From positions 1-7,578 of the forward strand of contig JAFGSL010000725.1 in the NCBI GenBank assembly GCA_016934645.1: DNA of 7,578 bases, read 5' to 3'. A model generated the notes under the pieces. That model was not told the DNA's origin, ran no database searches, and saw only the letters and a list, made by a program, of their open reading frames with translations. The DNA comes from Anaerolineae bacterium (GTDB lineage: Bacteria; Chloroflexota; Anaerolineae; B4-G1; SLSP01). A program made the translations under genes and the position numbers. Position 1 is the first letter of the stretch, and each line of letters begins with the position of its first letter. Positions 1 to 6,552 of the stretch are shown here, piece after piece.

Positions 1-1002
1 CGTCTCCACTTCTATGCCCCTGGCTGGGAGATCGATATCATTCGCGGAGAGATGTTCAGCGATGGGTACGGCTTTGTCGTAGACTATCTGGCAGAAATCC
101 TGCGCCACCTACGCAACCACGACTACTCCCAACAGTACGCCGAACACTTTCAGTTGATGAGCGACATCTCGACCCGTGACCGCACGGGCATCCAGAAGAC
201 CTTCTCCGGCTTGATGAAATTGCTCTATCCACACGGCGAAGCTACCCACGAAGAAATCGAAGAGTTGCTGCGCTTTGCTATCGAAGGTCGCAAGCGCGTC
301 AAAGATCAGTTGATGCGCCTCGACGCGACCTATCCCGCCGTCAGCTTTGCGTATACGGATAGGAACAACGGTCAAATTCGCCACGTACAGACACTCGAAG
401 AGAAGCTCCATCCCCAACATTACAGTACAGGGCGTAGCGAGGGCGAGGCTTCGCTATTGGAGACCGAAGCAGCCTCCGAGACCGTCTCCCCGCACGATGA
501 GGGCGAGCTTCAAGAACGCCACCGTACATTTGAAGAAAACGAGCGCGGGGTATCCTTTGACGCTCTGTTTGGCCCCTACCTGGCGGGAGCGACTGAAATC
601 ACCGTCACCGATCCCTATATCCGCCTCTTTTTCCAGGTGCGCAATATGATGGAGCTGCTAGAAACCGTTGCGAAGACCAAGGCCCCCGAAGAAGAAGTCA
701 GTGTCTACCTCTTGACCGCTCGGGATGAGTTCGAGGGTGACCGGCAAGAGGAGTACCTGCAACAGATACAAACGTCCGTAGCAACGGCGGGGATTCATTT
801 CACCTGGGCGTATGATGATTCCGATACCCTCCACGCCCGCCACATCGTCACCAATACCGGCTGGAAAATCCTGCTCGATCGCGGCCTGGATATCTTCCAA
901 CGGTACGAGATGAACGATGCCTTCGCTCTCGCCAATCGGCTGCAAGAGCAACGCGCGGTGAAGGCGTTCGAGGTGACGTATTTGCGGATTGATGGGGAAT
1001 AG
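1..1002 (+). CDS. brxL: BREX system Lon-related AAA+ protein BrxL, C-terminal part (5' end outside window)
   Basis: The frame is open from base 1, so this is the last 333 residues of a longer protein; the ATG at 52 is internal, since the codons before it continue the family sequence (PGWE at visible residues 7-10). BrxL is an AAA+ protein of BREX phage-defence systems. Residues about 1-115 match the end of the BrxL ATPase core: 'STRDRTG' (57-63), 'KTFSGLMKLLYPHG' and 'EGRKRVKDQL'. A polar acidic linker (about 140-178) follows. Residues about 179-328 (DNA about 535-981) resemble the PLD-like C-terminal domain of eukaryotic MITD1: 'LFGPYL', 'DPYIR' (204-208), 'LLTARDE', 'TGWKI' (286-290), 'RGLDIF' (294-299). 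I see no Lon S16 Ser-Lys dyad before the TAG stop. brxL usually closes the BREX operon, which fits the unrelated genes downstream. BrxL assignment is confident; the MITD1-like domain is read by eye from remembered family sequence. Confidence 0.85.
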   Translation, partial: RLHFYAPGWEIDIIRGEMFSDGYGFVVDYLAEILRHLRNHDYSQQYAEHFQLMSDISTRDRTGIQKTFSGLMKLLYPHGEATHEEIEELLRFAIEGRKRVKDQLMRLDATYPAVSFAYTDRNNGQIRHVQTLEEKLHPQHYSTGRSEGEASLLETEAASETVSPHDEGELQERHRTFEENERGVSFDALFGPYLAGATEITVTDPYIRLFFQVRNMMELLETVAKTKAPEEEVSVYLLTARDEFEGDRQEEYLQQIQTSVATAGIHFTWAYDDSDTLHARHIVTNTGWKILLDRGLDIFQRYEMNDAFALANRLQEQRAVKAFEVTYLRIDGE

Positions 1003-1148
1003 TGATAGATTGCTCACAAGGGCACAAGAAGGCGACAGTCACTGTAGACTCATTGTGGAGCGCATTATTCTTGCATTCTCTCTAGTATATGGTAGCCTCC
1101 AAGAGACACAACAAACGCCCGTTAATGCGTATTAGCGGACATAAAAAC

Positions 1149-1181
1149 GCGCCGGAACCACGCAATCCTCTTCTCCGGCGC
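1149..1181 (-). terminator. Hairpin with T-tract on the minus strand
   Basis: GCGCCGGA (1149-1156) and TCCGGCGC (1174-1181) form a perfect 8-bp GC-rich stem with a 17-nt loop. Read on the minus strand, the stem is followed by GTTTTTAT, the form of an intrinsic terminator. On the plus strand no T-run follows. No minus-strand gene is visible to its right, so if it acts as a terminator it would stop antisense transcription into brxL or end a small unseen RNA. The long loop lowers confidence. Confidence 0.35.
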
Positions 1182-1305
1182 ACACCAATCCTCTAAAAAA
1201 CGTCCATTATTCCGTCTACTGTTTGCTGGCATTATGAAAATTAAGAAAATAATCCGGTACTTGCATGCGCCGGGGAAAACCGGCTAAAGTCAGCGTGTAC
1301 ACGTC

Positions 1306-1338
1306 GCCGACTCTGGTCGGACACCGACTTCAGTCGGC
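1306..1338. repeat. REP-like double palindrome
   Basis: Two similar 14-bp units lie 17 bp apart: CCGACTCTGGTCGG (1307-1320) and CCGACTTCAGTCGG (1324-1337). Each is itself a palindrome (5-bp arms around TCTG; 6-bp arms around TC). Together they form a larger hairpin of two 15-base arms (1306-1320 and 1324-1338) around an ACA loop, with only a short internal mismatch. A related GCCGG/CCGGC palindrome sits at 1269-1284. This is the form of a short interspersed extragenic palindrome; a paired operator is the alternative. Genome-wide copy number cannot be seen here. Confidence 0.5.
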
Positions 1339-1419
1339 AAAACCGCGAAATACACATTACCGAACTAATTTTTGAAACTTCATAATGCTCCCGAGCGGAC
1401 CACGCGTTGAAACCGGTCG

Positions 1420-1436
1420 TCAAATAAGATATTTGA
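1420..1436. promoter_or_regulatory. AT-rich perfect inverted repeat, candidate operator
   Basis: TCAAATA-AGA-TATTTGA is a perfect 7-bp inverted repeat with a 3-base centre, about 90 bases before the start of the ABM gene. Size and symmetry suit a dimeric repressor site. No regulator gene is adjacent and the promoter is not defined, so the role is inference only. Confidence 0.25.
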
Positions 1437-1523
1437 TATAGAATACGGTGGATTGGTCAAGGGGCAGAAGTTTGGCCGTGACTGGTTCACCACTAAAGAG
1501 AGTTTTGAAAAGGAGAGTATCGT

Positions 1524-1829
1524 ATGTTAGTTGTCCACGTTTTTGTCCACGTAAAACCAGGGGATGTTGAAGCGTTCAAAGCGGCAACGCTGGAGAATGC
1601 TTGCAATAGTGTGCGGGAACCAGGTATTGCTCGCTTCGATGTTATCCAACAGCGTGATGCCCCCGAACGCTTTGTGCTAGTAGAAGTCTATCGCACGCCG
1701 GACGACCCCGCTCGGCACAAGGAGACCGCCCATTACCAGAAATGGCGCGATACTGTCGCCGAGATGATGGCGGAACCCCGATCTAGCATCAAGTACGCGA
1801 ATGTGTTTCCAGATGATGAAGGATGGTAA
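1524..1829 (+). CDS. ABM-domain (LsrG-like) small protein, putative quinol monooxygenase/isomerase
   Basis: A 101-residue single-domain protein of the antibiotic biosynthesis monooxygenase (dimeric alpha/beta barrel) family. Start ATG is supported by AGGAG at 1511-1515, 8 bases upstream. The stretch from 'EPGIARFDV' (32-40) through 'RFVLVEVY' (49-56) to '[10 protein letters not shown]' (65-74) follows the pattern of E. coli LsrG, which isomerises phospho-AI-2, and of small cofactor-free quinol monooxygenases; His65 and His70 sit at the conserved family positions. Its length is normal for the family. There is no signal peptide, so it should be cytoplasmic. It is directly followed (TAA then ATG, no gap) by an iron-type alcohol dehydrogenase, indicating co-translation and a shared substrate pathway. 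The lsr transport genes are absent, so an AI-2 role is not supported; the substrate is unknown. Confidence 0.85.
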   Translation: MLVVHVFVHVKPGDVEAFKAATLENACNSVREPGIARFDVIQQRDAPERFVLVEVYRTPDDPARHKETAHYQKWRDTVAEMMAEPRSSIKYANVFPDDEGW

Positions 1830-3002
1830 ATGATGCGCTTTGAATTTGCGACTGCATCCCGGATTGTGTTTGGCGCTGGCGTGCTGAAGGAAGCCGGCGC
1901 TCTGGCGGCGGAATTTGGACGGCGCGCGTTTGTCGTCACCGGGCGTAGCGGTGAACGGGCGATGCCGTTGTTGGATGGCCTGAAAGCTGCCGGTGTGGAG
2001 GCCGTGACGTTCAACGTCACGGGTGAACCGACGACCGACCTGGTCCGCGAGGGGACTGCACAGGCACGCGCGGCGGATTGTGATCTGGTGATCGGTATCG
2101 GCGGCGGCAGCGTGATCGACGCGGGCAAGGCCGTCGCCGCGCTGCTCACCAACGGCGGCGATCCCCTCGACTACCTAGAGGTCATCGGACGGGGGCAGCC
2201 CATCACACAGCCATCCGCGCCTTACATCGCGATTCCGACGACGGCCGGAACCGGTGCAGAAGTGACCGCCAACGCTGTGCTGGCTTCGCCCCGCGAATCT
2301 TCGCGCGAGCACCGGCGGAAGGTGAGTCTGCGCAGCCGGTTGATGATCCCGCGCGTCGCGCTGGTCGATCCGGCACTGACCTATTCGATGCCACCGGAGC
2401 TTACGGCCAGCACCGGTCTGGATGCCTTTGCCCAGGTATTGGAACCTTATGTTTCACTTATGGCGAACCCGTTCACCGACACGCTGTGCCGTGAGGGACT
2501 GATGCACGTCGCGCATTCCCTGCGCCAGGCCTACAAAAACGGGAAGGACGTCCAGGCGCGCGAGGATATGGCACTCGTCAGTCTCTTTGGTGGGCTGGCG
2601 TTGGCGAACGCTAAACTCGGCGCCGTCCACGGATTGGCGGGGGTGTTGGGGGGCATGTTCGATGCGCCCCACGGCGCGCTGTGCGGGCGACTGCTGCCGT
2701 TTGTGATGGACGCCAATGTGCGGGCGCTGCAGGCCCGCGACCCGGACAGCCTGGCCCTGGAACGCTACGACGATATCGCGGTGATTCTCACCGGTGAGTG
2801 GGACGTCGAAGCGCCGGATGGTGTGGCCTGGGTGCGAGACTTGTGTGCTGCGCTGCACGTGCCGGGCCTGGCGACGTATGGCGTCACGGCTGGCGTTTTC
2901 GTGGACGTTATCGAGAAGGCGATGGCATCCAGCAGCATGAAAGGCAATCCTATCAAACTTACCACGGCAGAAGTGCGCGGCATCCTGATGCGCGCGTTAT
3001 AG
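1830..3002 (+). CDS. Iron-containing alcohol dehydrogenase family protein
   Basis: A 390-residue NAD(P)-dependent metal-type dehydrogenase (Fe-ADH superfamily), full length for the family. The start abuts the stop of the ABM gene, with AAGGA at 1818-1822 as ribosome site; a second ATG at 1833 is possible. The N-terminal Rossmann-like half carries GGGSVIDAGK (91-100) for the dinucleotide and 'IPTTAGTGAEVT' (135-146). The helical C-terminal half holds the metal site: Asp198 in 'GLDAF', His267 in 'VHGLAG' and His281 in 'APHG', with the spacing of FucO-type enzymes. The second classical His ligand (four residues after Asp198) is Gln202. The tail 'SSSMKGNPIKLTT' (368-379) is also familiar from this family. 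It probably reduces an aldehyde or ketone, or acts like maleylacetate reductase, in the cytoplasm. The substrate cannot be told, and the metal may not be iron. Confidence 0.9.
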   Translation: MMRFEFATASRIVFGAGVLKEAGALAAEFGRRAFVVTGRSGERAMPLLDGLKAAGVEAVTFNVTGEPTTDLVREGTAQARAADCDLVIGIGGGSVIDAGKAVAALLTNGGDPLDYLEVIGRGQPITQPSAPYIAIPTTAGTGAEVTANAVLASPRESSREHRRKVSLRSRLMIPRVALVDPALTYSMPPELTASTGLDAFAQVLEPYVSLMANPFTDTLCREGLMHVAHSLRQAYKNGKDVQAREDMALVSLFGGLALANAKLGAVHGLAGVLGGMFDAPHGALCGRLLPFVMDANVRALQARDPDSLALERYDDIAVILTGEWDVEAPDGVAWVRDLCAALHVPGLATYGVTAGVFVDVIEKAMASSSMKGNPIKLTTAEVRGILMRAL

Positions 3003-3192
3003 TGACTGACCTGAACATGAAAAACTAAGAGAGTGTAAAAGAATAGGTTCCCGCGCAGAGCGCCCCGGGGACGGGGCTTAGAGCGAAAAACAGGAGTTAT
3101 ATTTTTACGAACTCTAAGTGTTCTGGCGCGTTATAGGCATAGAAAGTTTAGCAAAACACATTGGGGTCAGTAAAGCATCGAAAGGGGGAGCG
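3003..3192. other. Spacer with a GC-rich hairpin cluster between dehydrogenase and beta-helix gene
   Basis: A short GC island lies in an AT-rich spacer: GCGC-AGA-GCGC (3053-3063) overlaps GCCCC/GGGGC arms around GGGGAC (3062-3077). It could weakly end the upstream operon or structure the leader of the next gene, but no T-tract follows directly. The promoter of the beta-helix gene is expected here; I could not assign -35/-10 boxes. The reading frame of the next gene is open back to a GTG at 3118, but no ribosome site fits that start. Confidence 0.4.
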
Positions 3193-5700
3193 ATGGAAAG
3201 TCACGCGTGGTCGAAGGGCTGGTTGCTGGTGGCAGCGGTGTTGTTGGCGGCTTTAGCTGGTGTGTTTTTGTCTTGGGGTGGGGGCGCACATTCGGGGTTG
3301 ACAAAGGTGCGCGCGAGCGCTGGCGTGATATACGTCGATGCAAGTGCATCTGCCGCCGAGCCTGATGGTCTTGCCTGGACAACGGCCTTTACCGAACTAC
3401 AAGCGGCGTTGGCTGTGGCCGTGTCCGGCGATCAGATTTGGGTGGCTGAGGGGGTCTATAAGCCGGATTTTGATCCGGGCAGCGGCGCGTACACCGGTCT
3501 TGTGACGGCGACCTTTGCGCTTACCAATGGTGTGAAGCTCTATGGTGGTTTCTCAGGAGGGATGATCAGCTTGACCGACCGTCTGCCGGAGGTTTACCTC
3601 ACCATACTTAGTGGCGACCTGGCAGATGACGACCAGATCGACGCGCGCCACCTTATTACCGACACGGCCTACATCAGCGGGACGAACACCTATCACGTTG
3701 TCACCGCCGTAGGCGTGGACAATACCGCCGTACTCGATGGCTTCTTCGTCACTGGCGGGCGGGCCTCCGGCATTGCTCCGGACGATGTGGGGGGCGGTAT
3801 GCGCAATCGAGACGCAAGTCCTACGATTGTCAATGTAACGTTGATCGGTAACTGGGCTAAATTCGGTGGTGGGATGCGCAATGATAATGCGAGTCCTATA
3901 TTGGACAACGTCACCTTTATTGGCAACTGGGCCAACTCTGGCGGCGGGATGGCCAATTATAGCAGCAGCAGTCCCACATTATCCCGTGTGGTTTTTCGAA
4001 ACAATCACGCAAGTGGTGGCGGCGGCGGTATGATGAACCGCGACAGTAGCGACCCCACGCTGTTCGGCGTGGTTTTTGACGGCAATCAGGCGAGTTTCGG
4101 CGGTGGTATGGCGAACTGGAACAGTAGTAGCCCGTGGTTGACCAATGTGGTTTTCCGAAACAATGAAGCGACTGACGTTGGTGGCGGCATCGAAAATAAC
4201 CAAGGCAATCCAACATTGGTTAATGTGGTTTTGAGTGGGAACTACGCCGAACTCAACGGCGGTGGCATAGAAAACTACAAGAGCGCCCCGCATCTTGTCA
4301 ATGTCACCCTCAACGGCAATGCGGCGGGCGAGAGTGGCGGCGGCGTGTACAACGGAGAAAACAGTATGCCGAGTATCCAGAACAGCATCGTGTGGGGCAA
4401 CCAGGATAGTACCTGGACGTCGCGTGCGCAGATTGGGAACTCAGCCGATAGTGTGCCCATCATCAGTGATACGTTGGTGCAGGCTTCCGGCGGCAGCGCC
4501 GCGTGGGACACCAGTCTGGGGGTGGACGGCGGCGGCAATCTGGATGCCGACCCGCAGTTCATCGCGCCGGTGGATGCGGCGATGGCGCCGACTTCCGGCG
4601 GCAACCTGCGGCTGACCTTTGGTTCTCCAGCGATGGATGCCGGGGATAACGCCGCCGTATTCAGTGCTGTCGATCTCGATGGCAAGCGGCGTATCGTCGA
4701 TCCGGCGGTGGATATGGGGGCTTATGAGGTCGAGGGGATTTGCTATGCGACTATCCATGCCGCCGACACCGTCCTGTTTGTCTATAACAGTACCACGGGT
4801 ATCGCGGTGCAGCAAGCAATAGATGCCGCGTCCGCTGGCCAGACGGTGAAAGTGGCAGGCTATTGCATCGGCGCGGACACGGCGGAGACGGTCTACATCT
4901 CCAAGAGTTTGACCCTGCGTGGTGGGTATACGCCCGATGATTGGACGGTGAGTGCCCCGTTCACGTATCCTACCACACTGGATGCATCTGGAGAAGGGCG
5001 TGTCGCGTACATTGTCGGCCCGGCGACCGTGGTGTTGGAGAATTTACGTTTCACCAACGGTTCTTTAGCCAGTAGCAACTCTCGCGGTGGCGGCGTCCGC
5101 GTCGATGGGGCGGCGGTGACAATCTCCGGGTGCGAGATCGTAAGTAACACGGCGACGTATGGCGCGGGTGTGGCCTTTACCGGCGGCAGTTCTGGGCAAA
5201 TCGTCAACACGTTGCTGGCGCGCAACGTGTCCGGCAGCGGTGCGGCATTGTGGACAAACGCATCCGGGACGATTGACGTGGTGCATACGACGGTTGCGGC
5301 GCCAGCGGTGATCCCCGGTTCGGCGTTTTATGCTACCGGCGGGAGCCTGCATCTCACGAATGTCATCATCGCCAACCATGATACTGGTGTTGTTCAAGAT
5401 GGATCGGCGGTCGTGACGGAGGACTATACTCTTTTCTCCGGTGTTACGACGCGCATATCTGGAACTGTTGGTGGCGGGTCCCATTCCATTACGAGTGACC
5501 CGTACTTTGTGTCTCCTGCGAGCGACGATTATCGCCTGACCGGAGACAGTGCCGCCATCGATGCAGGCGTGGATGCGGATGTCCACGTCGATTTCCAGGG
5601 CGATCCACGCCCGACGGGGGCAGGATTCGACATCGGCTACGATGAATTTACCGAGCCGGTCTACTTCACCGTTTACTTGCCGTTGGTATTGCGCAACTGA
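3193..5700 (+). CDS. Secreted right-handed beta-helix repeat protein with choice-of-anchor-Q-like modules
   Basis: An 835-residue exported protein. I chose the ATG at 3193, not the GTG at 3118: AGGGGGAG precedes it closely and it places a signal sequence at the N-terminus (Lys8, hydrophobic 10-28). After '[18 protein letters not shown]' comes a pectate-lyase-like opening ('[22 protein letters not shown]'). Eight Gly-rich repeats follow at residues 200-407. A first closing module has 'SPAMDAGD' (478-485) and 'VDMGAYE' (506-512). A second helix domain starts at about 516 ('VKVAGYCIG', 'SLTLRGGYT') and closes with 'SAAIDAGVD' (786-794) and 'FDIGYDEF' (812-819). The tail 'VYLPLVLRN' (827-835) is a C-terminal motif I recall from Chloroflexota secreted proteins. 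No catalytic triad is recognisable, so adhesion, surface-layer or polysaccharide binding is more likely than lyase activity; function is unproven. It is transcribed alone and ends at a strong terminator. Confidence 0.85.
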   Translation: MESHAWSKGWLLVAAVLLAALAGVFLSWGGGAHSGLTKVRASAGVIYVDASASAAEPDGLAWTTAFTELQAALAVAVSGDQIWVAEGVYKPDFDPGSGAYTGLVTATFALTNGVKLYGGFSGGMISLTDRLPEVYLTILSGDLADDDQIDARHLITDTAYISGTNTYHVVTAVGVDNTAVLDGFFVTGGRASGIAPDDVGGGMRNRDASPTIVNVTLIGNWAKFGGGMRNDNASPILDNVTFIGNWANSGGGMANYSSSSPTLSRVVFRNNHASGGGGGMMNRDSSDPTLFGVVFDGNQASFGGGMANWNSSSPWLTNVVFRNNEATDVGGGIENNQGNPTLVNVVLSGNYAELNGGGIENYKSAPHLVNVTLNGNAAGESGGGVYNGENSMPSIQNSIVWGNQDSTWTSRAQIGNSADSVPIISDTLVQASGGSAAWDTSLGVDGGGNLDADPQFIAPVDAAMAPTSGGNLRLTFGSPAMDAGDNAAVFSAVDLDGKRRIVDPAVDMGAYEVEGICYATIHAADTVLFVYNSTTGIAVQQAIDAASAGQTVKVAGYCIGADTAETVYISKSLTLRGGYTPDDWTVSAPFTYPTTLDASGEGRVAYIVGPATVVLENLRFTNGSLASSNSRGGGVRVDGAAVTISGCEIVSNTATYGAGVAFTGGSSGQIVNTLLARNVSGSGAALWTNASGTIDVVHTTVAAPAVIPGSAFYATGGSLHLTNVIIANHDTGVVQDGSAVVTEDYTLFSGVTTRISGTVGGGSHSITSDPYFVSPASDDYRLTGDSAAIDAGVDADVHVDFQGDPRPTGAGFDIGYDEFTEPVYFTVYLPLVLRN
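3790..4413 (+). repeat. Eight tandem beta-helix coding repeats (25-27 residues each)
   Basis: Repeat units start at GGGM, GGGI or GGGV (residues 200, 225, 250, 277, 303, 330, 356 and 382 of the 835-residue protein). The pattern is GGG-(M/I/V)-x-N, a polar loop with S/D/N and Pro, a hydrophobic strand often 'NV(V/T)F', then GN(x)A. One unit matches one coil of a right-handed beta-helix, as in POMP-like and pectate-lyase-like repeats. The units differ in DNA sequence, so the array looks old rather than recently amplified; units 1 and 2 (GGGMRN, SPT/SPI, IGNWA) are the most alike. Confidence 0.85.
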
Positions 5701-5722
5701 GAGGAACGTGAGGGTACTACAG

Positions 5723-5768
5723 ACAAAGTCCCCTGCTCTGAAGTTTGGAGCAGGGGACTTTGTGTTTT
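5723..5768 (+). terminator. Strong intrinsic terminator between convergent genes
   Basis: ACAAAGTCCCCTGCTC (5723-5738) pairs perfectly over 16 bp with GAGCAGGGGACTTTGT (5748-5763) around a 9-nt loop, followed by GTTTT. It lies 23 bases after the beta-helix gene stop and 20 bases before the end of the minus-strand ABC gene. Because the outer part of each arm is A-rich on one side and T-rich on the other, both strands end the stem in CTTTGT, so it may serve both genes. Confidence 0.88.
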
Positions 5769-5787
5769 GCTCGTGTATGGTCGCTGT

Positions 5788-6552
5788 CTACGTGACGAGT
5801 TGTCCGTCGCGCAATTGCAGGACTGTATCCACGTACTCGTCGACCAGGCTGTCGTGCGACGCCATGAGCACCGTGACCTTCTCTTCCTCCACGATGCGCC
5901 CGAAGAGTCCCAGAATTTCGCGTGCCGTCTCGCTGTCCAATTCGCCGGTCGGCTCGTCGGCCAGGATAAGCTTGGGATTGTTCGCTAACGCGCGGGCGAT
6001 GGCGACGCGCTGTTGCTGCCCGCCGGACAGCTCGTAGGGGCGGTGATCGCTCCACCTGGTGAGACCGACGAGGTCGAGGCAGTAGGCGGTACGCTGGTGA
6101 CGTTTGCGCCCGCCGATCCCCTTGATGCGCAACATCAGTTCGACGTTCTCGTAAGCGGAAAGGGTGGGCAGCAAGCCGAAGGATTGAAAGACAAAGCCCA
6201 ATTCTTCGCGCCGCCACTGTGTGAGTTGCCGGTCGTTCATCTTCGTCAGGTCGTTGCCGAGTACTTCCACCGATCCCGACGTCGGATGATCTAAGCCGCT
6301 CAAGCAGTTGAGGAGCGTTGTTTTGCCGCTGCCGGATCGTCCTTTCAGCGCAAGGTAGTGTCCTGGTTCGATTTGCAGAGACAGCCCCCGCAAGGCTGGC
6401 ACTTCAATCGCGCCGACTTTGTAGATCCGCCATAGATTGTCCGTGTGGATGGCGTAGGTATAATCCGGATTCTCGATTTCGGATTCTGGATTTTCGACGG
6501 CTTCGGATTCTGTTTGCCGGGTGGCGTGATTAAGCTGTTTGTCCTTCGCCAT
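5788..6552 (-). CDS. ABC transporter ATP-binding protein (LolD/MacB type)
   Basis: A 254-residue ATPase with a complete nucleotide-binding domain: Walker A GRSGSGKT (71-78), Q-loop Gln123, signature LSGGQ (175-179), Walker B LILADE (195-200), D-loop ELDS (204-207) and switch His233. The '[11 protein letters not shown]' N-terminal phrase and '[10 protein letters not shown]' place it with the LolD/MacB/FtsE group, which power FtsX-like permeases that extract or push substrates outward. It sits at the inner face of the membrane. About 35 extra polar residues precede the domain ('[17 protein letters not shown]') and are encoded by short repeats. Its ATG overlaps the stop of the upstream ATPase by one base (TAATG), with GAGGTGA 7 bases upstream, so the two are translationally coupled. 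No permease is in the window; substrate unknown. Confidence 0.9.
   Translation of the reverse strand: MAKDKQLNHATRQTESEAVENPESEIENPDYTYAIHTDNLWRIYKVGAIEVPALRGLSLQIEPGHYLALKGRSGSGKTTLLNCLSGLDHPTSGSVEVLGNDLTKMNDRQLTQWRREELGFVFQSFGLLPTLSAYENVELMLRIKGIGGRKRHQRTAYCLDLVGLTRWSDHRPYELSGGQQQRVAIARALANNPKLILADEPTGELDSETAREILGLFGRIVEEEKVTVLMASHDSLVDEYVDTVLQLRDGQLVT
6466..6512 (-). repeat. Short direct repeats inside the ATPase N-terminal extension
   Basis: On the plus strand TTCGGATTCTG occurs at 6478-6488 and 6502-6512, exactly 24 bases apart, and CGGATTCT also occurs at about 6466. The 24-base period keeps frame and gives a Glu/Ser/Asn/Pro-rich segment before the ABC domain. Similar GGATT-type simple repeats often arise in spacers; here they are read through as protein. 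Confidence 0.55.

Larger units (their letters stand above)
1003..1523. other. Gene-free spacer between brxL and the metabolic operon, rich in palindromes
   Basis: No convincing coding region or tRNA is visible in either strand. The stretch looks more AT-rich than its flanks. It contains an 11-base palindrome ACAGTCACTGT (1035-1045) and an 8-bp stem with GCGT loop and one T-G pair (1119-1138). It also holds an 8-bp perfect stem (1149-1181), GCCGG/CCGGC arms around GGAAAA (1269-1284), a REP-like double palindrome (1306-1338) and an AT-rich inverted repeat (1420-1436). No plus-strand terminator with a T-tract is seen directly after brxL. The promoter of the downstream operon must lie in the right part of this spacer; TTGAAA at 1407-1412 could be a -35, but no good -10 is found at proper spacing. 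Confidence 0.7.

Noticed and set aside
52..54. ATG 52 as the true start of a 316-residue protein
   Set aside because: The frame is open to base 1 and the preceding 17 codons fit the BrxL sequence, so the gene continues off the window.
1306..1338. Tandem CCGACT units as a CRISPR array
   Set aside because: Only two 14-bp units with 3-base spacing, each palindromic; no spacers and no cas genes.
1241..1423. A 60-codon minus-strand frame in the spacer
   Set aside because: It runs across the REP-like palindromes, has no ribosome site and no recognisable protein features.
3053..3077. GC-rich palindromes as an intrinsic terminator of the dehydrogenase operon
   Set aside because: The stems are short and compete with one another, and no T-tract follows directly; noted only as part of the spacer.
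3118..3192. Upstream extension of the beta-helix gene from GTG 3118, containing 'SLAKHIGVSKAS', which resembles a LacI-type helix-turn-helix
   Set aside because: The resemblance is short, there is no ribosome site at 3118, and the extension would bury the signal peptide. Probably coincidence in the leader.
3693..4685. Several long minus-strand open frames opposite the beta-helix repeats
   Set aside because: They mirror the Gly/Asn/Ser-rich repeat codons of the plus strand, lack ribosome sites and show no family pattern.
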